Source: Aquirhabdus sp.
GTDB lineage: Bacteria; Pseudomonadota; Gammaproteobacteria; Pseudomonadales; Moraxellaceae
DNA length: 5,714 nt
Reading direction: 5' to 3'
Assembly (NCBI GenBank): GCA_030150595.1
Contig: JASLFQ010000185.1
Location: 1-5,714, forward strand
The position numbers were made by a program, and so were the translations under genes. The notes under the pieces were generated by a model that made no database searches, was not told the DNA's origin, and worked only from the letters and a program-made list of their open reading frames with translations. The stretch's first letter is position 1. Each line of letters starts with the position of its first letter. Shown one piece after another: positions 1 through 5,714 of the stretch.

Positions 1-1
1 G

Positions 2-2851
2 CTTCAGTTTGACCTTGACCGTAATATAGATAGTGCTGCACAAGACCTTCAATCGGCGATTACAGCGGCGAGCGGACAACTCCCCAAAAATTTACCGTCG
101 CCGCCGACCTATCGTAAAGTGAATCCTGCGGATTCTGCGATTTTAATTTATAGCGTCCACTCAGATGTATTGCCGATCACCAAAGTTGATGATTATGCAG
201 AGACGGTGATCGCTCAACGTATCTCGCAAATTCCTGGCGTGGCGCAGGTCAATATTGGTGGTCAACAAAAACCCGCCGTACGCGTACAAATCGATCCTGC
301 CAAAATTGCCGCACTCGGCATTCAGCTGACCGATGTTGCCAACGTCATTAACACCGCAACGGTCGATTCTCCGAAAGGATCAGTCAGCGGACAAACGCAT
401 AATTTTACTATTTATGATAACGACCAATTGCAGAAAGCTGCACCGTGGAATGATGTCATTATCGCTTATAAGAACGGCGCGCCCGTGCGTATACGTGATA
501 TTGGTGTTGCCATTGATGGGGCAGAAAATACACAACTTGCGGCATGGCAAAATGGCAAACCTGGCATCATCCTACTGATTTACAAACAGCCAGGCGTCAA
601 CATTATTGATACCGTGGCAAAAATTCAGAAAGTGCTGCCACAAGTCATGGCCGCCGTACCACCATCGGTCAAAGTCGACAAAATCATTGACCGCACCACA
701 ACGATCAAAGCGTCTGTGACTGACGTGGAATTCACCATGATGCTGACGATCATGCTCGTCATCATGGTCATTTTCCTATTCTTGCGGAGCTTTTGGGCAA
801 CCGTCATTCCAGCCGTCACAGTACCATTGGCACTGCTCGGTACAGCGGCAGCGATGTATGTCATTGGTTATAGTTTGGACAATTTATCGCTGATGGGACT
901 GACGATTGCTGTTGGCTTTGTCGTCGATGATGCAATCGTGATGTTGGAAAATATCCATCGTCATATCGAAAATGGACTATCGCCCAAAGAAGCTGCACTC
1001 AAAGGCTCAGCCGAAGTCGGCTTTACCATTCTCACCATAAGTATTTCATTGGTCGCGGTCTTTATCCCACTATTACTCATGAGTGGCATTATCGGACGCT
1101 TGTTCCGCGAATTCGCGGTGACCGTGACCATGACGATTGCAATATCAGCATTCGTATCTCTGACACTGACGCCGATGATGAGCGCACTGTTTATGCAACC
1201 CGAAAAAGACGTCAAACACGGACGCTTTTATCGGTATACCGAACACATGTTTGACAAAATGCTGGCGGGATATACACGTGGTTTAGATGCGGTACTACGC
1301 CATCAAGGACTGACGCTGATTGTCTTTATCGTCACGGTTGGGATTACTGTTGTCTTATATATCGAAGAACCTAAAGGCTTTTTCCCGCAACAAGATACAG
1401 GGATCATTGCAGGATTAACCGATGCCGCACAGGACGTGTCATTCACGGAAATGGTGCGCCTCGGACACAAACTCACAGATGTGGTGGCAAAGGATCCCGA
1501 CGTTGCCAGTTGGGGTGCATCGATTGGCGGATCACGACCCGTCAACAATGGCATCGTCTTTATTGGATTAAAACCACGCGATGAACGCAGCGCATCAGCG
1601 GATGAAATCGTCACCCGTTTACGCAAACAAATCTCGAAAGTGCAAGGTGCAACGCTTTATTTACAAGCTGCACAGGATTTGAATGTCGGCGGCCGTCTCG
1701 CGCGGACTCAGTATCAATACACATTGCAAGATGCTGATCTTGATGAGTTAAATGAATGGGCACCTAAACTCTTACTTGAACTCAAAAAACGCCCAGAACT
1801 TCGTGATGTCGCCACCGATCAGCAAAGCAATAGTACGATGCTGTCGCTGGATATTGATCGCGATCAAGCCGCGCGTTTCGGCATACAACCTTCTCTCATT
1901 GATCAAACGCTTTATGATGCCTTTGGTCAAAGTCAGGTCACACAATATTTCACTCAGTTGAATAGTTATCACGTTGTCGTTGAGATCACGCCGAATCTAC
2001 AAACTGATTCGAACACCCTGAATAAGCTTTACATCAAATCACCAACGACTGGACAAATGATTCCGTTATCCACATTTGCCAAGTTTGATACCAATCATGT
2101 CGCTTATCTTTCTGTGAATCATCAAGGGCAATTCCCTGCTGTCACGCTATCTTTCAATCTCGCGCCAGGCGTTGCATTAGGACAAGCCGTTGATGCGATC
2201 AATACTGTAGCGGCTAAGATTCAGATGCCAAGCTCCATCACTGGAACATTCCAAGGCACTGCGCAAGCATTCCAAGCGTCGCTGAAAAGCGAACCTTATT
2301 TGATTTTGGCGGCGTTGGTTGTGGTGTATATCATTCTCGGGATGCTGTATGAGAGCTATATTCATCCTCTCACCATTCTATCAACACTACCTTCTGCGGG
2401 TGCGGGTGCGTTATTGATGCTGATGCTCTTTCATATTGACCTGTCCGTGATCGCATTGATTGGTATTATTCTGCTCATTGGCATTGTGAAAAAGAACGGT
2501 ATTATGATGGTAGATTTTGCGATTCAGGCTGAACGAGAGCAAAATCTCACGCCTGAGCAGTCCATTCGTCAAGCTTGTTTATTACGCTTTCGTCCCATCA
2601 TGATGACGACAATGGCAGCTTTACTTGGCGCATTACCTTTGATGCTGAGTCACGGTACTGGCTCAGAACTGCGTCAGCCTTTAGGTTACACCATGGTCGG
2701 CGGATTAATTTTGAGCCAAATCTTAACCTTATTCACAACGCCAGTGATCTATTTATATCTAGATCGCGCCAATGTGTGGTTGGGACGCCGAAAAATTGGT
2801 CATCAAAACATGGTGACATCGACACCGAATAACACAGACATCGAACCATAG
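2..2851 (+). CDS. mdtB: RND multidrug efflux pump, inner-membrane subunit of MdtB/MdtC (MuxB/MuxC) class, 5'-truncated by the window
   Basis: This is the proton-driven inner-membrane subunit of a tripartite drug exporter, expected to work with a periplasmic adaptor (MdtA type) and an outer-membrane channel (TolC type), neither of which is in the window. The frame is open from base 2, giving 949 residues. The family is about 1025-1040 long, so roughly 85 N-terminal residues, including TM1, are missing. The GTG at 119 is internal: the codons before it encode conserved porter-domain sequence (LQFDLDRNID, then PPTYRKVNPAD). Numbering from base 2, TM2-TM6 span about 244-394 and TM4 carries the proton-relay pair Asp309-Asp310 (VVDDAIVMLEN). 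TM7 is near 436-452, followed by PKGFFPQQD at 457. TM8-TM12 span about 766-922, with the TM10 relay Lys831 (VKKNGIMM). From remembered family sequences, segments such as DRTTTIKASV, YKNGAPVRI and QACLLRFRPI look closer to MdtB than MdtC. The class is certain; the B versus C label and the substrates are not. Confidence 0.95.
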   Translation, partial: LQFDLDRNIDSAAQDLQSAITAASGQLPKNLPSPPTYRKVNPADSAILIYSVHSDVLPITKVDDYAETVIAQRISQIPGVAQVNIGGQQKPAVRVQIDPAKIAALGIQLTDVANVINTATVDSPKGSVSGQTHNFTIYDNDQLQKAAPWNDVIIAYKNGAPVRIRDIGVAIDGAENTQLAAWQNGKPGIILLIYKQPGVNIIDTVAKIQKVLPQVMAAVPPSVKVDKIIDRTTTIKASVTDVEFTMMLTIMLVIMVIFLFLRSFWATVIPAVTVPLALLGTAAAMYVIGYSLDNLSLMGLTIAVGFVVDDAIVMLENIHRHIENGLSPKEAALKGSAEVGFTILTISISLVAVFIPLLLMSGIIGRLFREFAVTVTMTIAISAFVSLTLTPMMSALFMQPEKDVKHGRFYRYTEHMFDKMLAGYTRGLDAVLRHQGLTLIVFIVTVGITVVLYIEEPKGFFPQQDTGIIAGLTDAAQDVSFTEMVRLGHKLTDVVAKDPDVASWGASIGGSRPVNNGIVFIGLKPRDERSASADEIVTRLRKQISKVQGATLYLQAAQDLNVGGRLARTQYQYTLQDADLDELNEWAPKLLLELKKRPELRDVATDQQSNSTMLSLDIDRDQAARFGIQPSLIDQTLYDAFGQSQVTQYFTQLNSYHVVVEITPNLQTDSNTLNKLYIKSPTTGQMIPLSTFAKFDTNHVAYLSVNHQGQFPAVTLSFNLAPGVALGQAVDAINTVAAKIQMPSSITGTFQGTAQAFQASLKSEPYLILAALVVVYIILGMLYESYIHPLTILSTLPSAGAGALLMLMLFHIDLSVIALIGIILLIGIVKKNGIMMVDFAIQAEREQNLTPEQSIRQACLLRFRPIMMTTMAALLGALPLMLSHGTGSELRQPLGYTMVGGLILSQILTLFTTPVIYLYLDRANVWLGRRKIGHQNMVTSTPNNTDIEP

Positions 2852-2860
2852 GACTATGAA

Positions 2861-2931
2861 AATGCGTCATAACTGTGCTTACAATGCATCATCGCATGGA
2901 GCGACCTTCACAGGAATATCTATGCAAATGC
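2861..2931. repeat. AATGC repeats in 22-bp register between pump and regulator genes (possible regulator operator)
   Basis: AATGC occurs at 2861, 2883 and 2927, offsets of 22 and 44 bp, so all copies lie on about the same face of the helix. The first two copies extend to a 9-of-10 match (AATGCGTCAT and AATGCATCAT). The third is followed by a displaced ATCAT at 2937-2941. The 2905 position, which would complete the series, has no match. OmpR/PhoB-type regulators typically bind direct repeats in helical phase, so this could be a site for the regulator encoded just downstream. That role is inference. The motif is short, and chance is a real alternative. Confidence 0.3.
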
Positions 2932-2943
2932 TTGACATCATTC

Positions 2944-2947
2944 GAGG
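2944..2947 (+). promoter_or_regulatory. Ribosome binding site that fixes the response-regulator start
   Basis: GAGG lies six bases before the ATG at 2954, an ideal Shine-Dalgarno spacing. A TTG two codons upstream, at 2948, is in the same frame but touches the GAGG. It cannot be served by it, so the ATG is the better start. Confidence 0.75.
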
Positions 2948-2953
2948 TTGCTC

Positions 2954-3634
2954 ATGAAGGTATTGCTCGTTGAAGACAACGAACGCGTTGCTCGCTTTAT
3001 CGTAAAGGGCTTGCAGGAATCAGGACACACTGTCGATCATGCCGATAATGGTCGTGACGGTATGCTGCTCGCGGCCAGTGAACACTACGATGTGATCGTC
3101 ATGGATCGAATGTTGCCAGGTCAAGTCGATGGTTTAGCGATCATCGAAACTTTACGCAAGTCTGGCATACGTACATCTATTCTTATTTTAAGCGCACTAT
3201 CCGATGTCGATGAACGGATTCATGGTCTCAAAAGTGGCGGCGACGATTACTTGACCAAGCCTTTTGCGTTTGGTGAATTACTCGCACGACTGGACGCGCT
3301 CGTACGGCGCACGCAGGTAAACCCACAGGAAACCAGTTTGGTCGTCGGTGATCTGCACATGGATCTACTTTCGCGCAAAGTCATCCGTGGTCATCAAACC
3401 CTTGTACTCCAGCCCCGTGAATTTAAGCTACTCGAATACCTGATGCGTCACGCCGATCAAGTCGTGACCCGCACCATGTTGATTGAAAATGTTTGGGAAT
3501 ATCACTTCGACCCACAAACCAATGTCATCGATGTCCATATCAGCAAACTCAGACAACGGATTGATGCCGACTTTGAACGACCTTTGCTACGTACTGTACG
3601 CAATGCTGGATATATGTTGACTGCCAATGACTAG
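2954..3634 (+). CDS. OmpR/PhoB-family winged-helix response regulator
   Basis: This is a cytoplasmic DNA-binding regulator of 226 residues, the usual length for the family. The receiver domain covers about 1-118. It shows the acidic pair Glu7-Asp8 (LLVEDNE), the phospho-acceptor Asp51 (VMDRMLP), the switch residue Ser80 (LILSA) and Lys102 in LTKPF. The loop after Asp51 reads LPGQVDG, one residue longer than the common LPGxDG. A winged-helix effector domain covers about 129-224, with the recognition-helix region NVIDVHISKLRQRID and the wing sequence RTVRNAGYML. The start is the ATG at 2954, which has a well-spaced GAGG. The gene sits 102 bp after the pump gene and overlaps the kinase gene by 8 bp, so the kinase is almost certainly its partner. 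Control of the upstream pump operon is inferred from position, by analogy with BaeR. The receiver style also resembles CusR/CopR-type metal regulators, so the inducing signal is open. Confidence 0.95.
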   Translation: MKVLLVEDNERVARFIVKGLQESGHTVDHADNGRDGMLLAASEHYDVIVMDRMLPGQVDGLAIIETLRKSGIRTSILILSALSDVDERIHGLKSGGDDYLTKPFAFGELLARLDALVRRTQVNPQETSLVVGDLHMDLLSRKVIRGHQTLVLQPREFKLLEYLMRHADQVVTRTMLIENVWEYHFDPQTNVIDVHISKLRQRIDADFERPLLRTVRNAGYMLTAND

Positions 3635-4991
3635 ATCGTTCATCGCGAGATTGATCCGCCCTTCCGCATTCTTTTTAGCGTTCGGTTATGTCGCGCTAGG
3701 CATTGCCACCTTGGTATTATTTGCGGCACCGTTGTGGTATGCGTGGCGGGTCACCATCAATGATGGTCGTACTGAGCTTTTACGCGCAGATACGCAACGT
3801 TTAACTACAGTTTATCAACGCGAAGGTGCTCAAAGCTTAATTCACTTCATTAACACCCGTATCGGCATGCAAATCGCTGGGGAAAGAGTCCTGTTATTGG
3901 CAGATGCTGCAAAGCATCCAATCGCTGGTAACGTACAGGCATGGCCAGATGGTATTCCCGATAAGGCTGGTAGCTATACCATTACTATGCCGCTTGGGGG
4001 GCAACCCACTCAGGTTGTCGTCGTCAGAACCATTCTTCCAAATGGCTATAATTTATTGGTGGGTCGAGATATATCTCGCTTTGCACCCCTTGAAACGCGA
4101 TTCTGGTATGGTTTGGCAGCCGCTGTCACTATTCTTTCAATCATTGGTGTTCTGGGCGGAATCATTCTACGGCAAGCCCTGATGTCTCGGATTCAAGGTA
4201 TCGGACACACTGTTTCTGCCATCATGCAAGGAGATCTTGGGCATCGTCTTGTGACACGCTCCACTGGCGATGAATTGGATACATTATCCATTACCATCAA
4301 TCATATGCTGGATCAAATCGAACAACTCGTGCATGGTATTCGCAACGTGTCTAATGCCATTGCTCATGATCTACGCACGCCCTTGGCGGAATTACGCTCA
4401 CGCTTGGAAGAACTCGCGCTGACACAACCATCCCCTCAAGAAACTTTCGTCGAGATTGATGGTGCAGTTGCTGACGTCGATCGCGTCATTCGCATCTTCA
4501 ATGCACTCTTGCGACTTGCGGAAATCGACGCAGGTATGCGCCGTTCTGGGTTTGTGCAAGTTGATGTCACAAGCATCGTGGCAGAAGCCATCGATTTTTA
4601 TCGACCAGCGACTGATTTAAAAGGGATCTCATTATTACTTCGGAAAACCGAGCCAATGATGGTTTCAGGTGACCCAATTCTACTTGCGCAGGCCATCAGC
4701 AATCTCATTGATAACGCACTGAAATACGTCAATCAAAATGGCAATATTAAGATCAAAATCATGCAAAAAAATGGCAAAACTCACATTACTGTAGCAGACA
4801 GCGGCCCTGGTATTCCTGATGCTGAGAAGCCTAAAGTTGTGGAACGTTTCTTTCGTGGCGCGGCAGCCAGCGATACGCCTGGTATTGGACTTGGGTTGAC
4901 GCTGGTTGAGGCAGTTGCACGTCTACATGGTGGACGGCTTGAACTTGAGGATAATCACCCTGGATTACGCGCGGTCATTGTGATTGGCTGA
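3627..4991 (+). CDS. Membrane sensor histidine kinase (HAMP-HisKA-HATPase), partner of the upstream regulator
   Basis: This is an inner-membrane sensor of 454 residues that should autophosphorylate on histidine and pass the phosphate to the adjacent regulator. TM1 is at about 17-39, a periplasmic domain at about 40-158, TM2 at about 160-181 and a HAMP linker at about 182-234. The dimerisation and phospho-acceptor H-box is NAIAHDLRTPL, with His247. The ATPase domain has the N-box NLIDNALKY (Asn359, Asn363), the G1 box DSGPGI (391-396), the F-box ERFFRG (406-411) and the G2 box GIGLGL (419-424), so all catalytic motifs are intact. The ATG at 3627 lies inside the regulator's last codons and has no good Shine-Dalgarno, so translation is probably coupled to the regulator. 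The periplasmic domain matches no sensor fold I can name. BaeS-like (envelope stress) and CusS-like (metal) roles are both possible; the signal cannot be read from the sequence. Confidence 0.95.
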   Translation: MTRSFIARLIRPSAFFLAFGYVALGIATLVLFAAPLWYAWRVTINDGRTELLRADTQRLTTVYQREGAQSLIHFINTRIGMQIAGERVLLLADAAKHPIAGNVQAWPDGIPDKAGSYTITMPLGGQPTQVVVVRTILPNGYNLLVGRDISRFAPLETRFWYGLAAAVTILSIIGVLGGIILRQALMSRIQGIGHTVSAIMQGDLGHRLVTRSTGDELDTLSITINHMLDQIEQLVHGIRNVSNAIAHDLRTPLAELRSRLEELALTQPSPQETFVEIDGAVADVDRVIRIFNALLRLAEIDAGMRRSGFVQVDVTSIVAEAIDFYRPATDLKGISLLLRKTEPMMVSGDPILLAQAISNLIDNALKYVNQNGNIKIKIMQKNGKTHITVADSGPGIPDAEKPKVVERFFRGAAASDTPGIGLGLTLVEAVARLHGGRLELEDNHPGLRAVIVIG

Positions 4992-5060
4992 TGATTGGAA
5001 ATGAATATCACATCAAAAAAATAAGACCACTTAATAAGCCATGCATATGAGATCTGAAGC

Positions 5061-5714
5061 ATGAAAATTTGCGTTTATGGGGCGGGTTCAATTGGCTGCT
5101 ATATCGGTGGCAGACTACTTGCCGCAGGCAGTGACATTCATTTTGTAGGGCGCGCACGCATCGGCGATGAGTTACTCAAGAATGGTCTGTTATTATCCAA
5201 CTATCATGGCGAAAATTGGTCTATCGAACCAAGCGCGATTCAATTCTCAACCAATGCAACCGCAGCAGCGACGGCAGATCTCGTGCTCGTCACGGTAAAA
5301 TCAGCAGCAACCAGATCAGCGGCGGCAGAGTTAGCGAACGTATTAAGACCCAGCTCACTGGTGATTAGCTTTCAAAATGGTTTAGGGAATGCCGATATAT
5401 TAAGAGCAGCATTGCCGCATAATACCGTACTTGCAGGCATGGTTCCTTTCAACGTGATGACACCTAAACCAAATGCCTTCCATCAAGGAACGGCGGGCGT
5501 ATTAGAGGTGGAAGCAAATGCAAGTTTAGATAAATTCGATGCAGATTTTGACCATGCTGGGCTCTCGCTCACCAAGCACACGGAAATGCTGCCAGTCCAA
5601 TGGGCAAAGTTGCTCCTGAATCTCAATAATTCGATTAACACCTTATCAAACTTACCACTCAAAGAAGAACTTTCACAGCGGGCATATCGTCGTTGTCTGG
5701 CGTTGGCGCAAGCT
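5061..5714 (+). CDS. panE: 2-dehydropantoate 2-reductase (ketopantoate reductase) family protein, 3' end beyond the window
   Basis: The frame is open for 218 codons to the window edge; family members are about 300-340 residues, so roughly the last third is missing. The classic enzyme reduces ketopantoate to pantoate with NADPH, for pantothenate and coenzyme A synthesis, in the cytoplasm. The N-terminus is a Rossmann fold with GAGSIG at 7-12 and VGR at 29-31 at the end of the second strand, where the NADPH phosphate is usually bound. VTVKS (77-81) and QNGLGN (105-110) follow, matching the nucleotide- and substrate-binding loops of PanE. WAKLLLN (181-187) supplies Lys183 and Asn187, aligning with catalytic Lys176 and Asn180 of E. 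coli PanE. The following LNNSINTLSNLPL is typical of a branch often annotated only as putative ketopantoate reductase, so the physiological substrate is uncertain. The ATG at 5061 directly begins the Rossmann strand MKICVYGAG, but its Shine-Dalgarno is weak. The gene lies 69 bp after the kinase gene on the same strand and has no obvious link to efflux. Confidence 0.85.
   Translation, partial: MKICVYGAGSIGCYIGGRLLAAGSDIHFVGRARIGDELLKNGLLLSNYHGENWSIEPSAIQFSTNATAAATADLVLVTVKSAATRSAAAELANVLRPSSLVISFQNGLGNADILRAALPHNTVLAGMVPFNVMTPKPNAFHQGTAGVLEVEANASLDKFDADFDHAGLSLTKHTEMLPVQWAKLLLNLNNSINTLSNLPLKEELSQRAYRRCLALAQA

Noticed and set aside
119..121. GTG as the start codon of the RND gene
   Set aside because: The same frame is open to base 2 and encodes conserved RND porter-domain residues before this point; the real start is off the left edge.
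625..1626. Antisense open frames inside the RND gene
   Set aside because: They lie opposite conserved RND coding sequence, their products are low-complexity and resemble nothing known, and they have no context of their own.
2884..2897. ATGC-GCAT inverted repeat as a hairpin or terminator
   Set aside because: The stem is only four base pairs and no T-run follows.
2932..2937. Perfect TTGACA -35 box upstream of the regulator
   Set aside because: At 16-18 bp spacing the -10 position falls on the regulator start codon and has no TATAAT-like sequence; a start there would also leave no leader before the ATG.
3904..4182. A 92-codon frame inside the kinase gene
   Set aside because: It overlaps the sensor domain and TM2 of an intact kinase in another frame; it is a shadow frame.
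4995..5022. TTGGAA with AAAAAT 16 bp later as a promoter for the reductase
   Set aside because: Each half matches only four of six consensus bases, in an A-rich stretch where such matches are expected by chance.

Overview
The window comes from a Gram-negative bacterium. It carries an inner-membrane RND drug-efflux pump, a two-component system with a periplasm-facing sensor kinase, and a biosynthetic-type reductase, all on the + strand and tightly packed. Base composition is intermediate, roughly balanced GC and AT by eye. The protein families fit Proteobacteria. The style of the regulator and kinase recalls alphaproteobacterial metal or efflux two-component systems, but I cannot fix the lineage from this sequence alone.

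Layout: positions 2-2851 hold the 3' nine-tenths of an MdtB/MdtC-class RND transporter whose start lies left of the window. After a 102-bp gap comes an OmpR/PhoB-type response regulator (2954-3634). It overlaps by 8 bp a membrane histidine kinase (3627-4991). After a further 69 bp comes the first two-thirds of a ketopantoate-reductase-family enzyme (5061-5714), which runs off the right edge.

How the genes work together (inference): the kinase probably senses an envelope or toxic-compound signal through its periplasmic domain of about 120 residues and phosphorylates the regulator. The regulator probably controls the upstream efflux operon, and perhaps its own synthesis. This resembles the E. 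coli mdtABC-baeSR arrangement, but here the regulator gene precedes the kinase gene and the kinase's periplasmic domain is not one I recognise. The reductase is probably a functionally unrelated neighbour.

There is no sign of a mobile element, CRISPR array, RNA gene or clear terminator. Nothing points to a new biological system. The most interesting details are in the 102-bp gap between pump and regulator: an in-phase AATGC repeat pattern with 22-bp periodicity, and a 33-codon reading frame that ends in an ATGA overlap with the regulator start.
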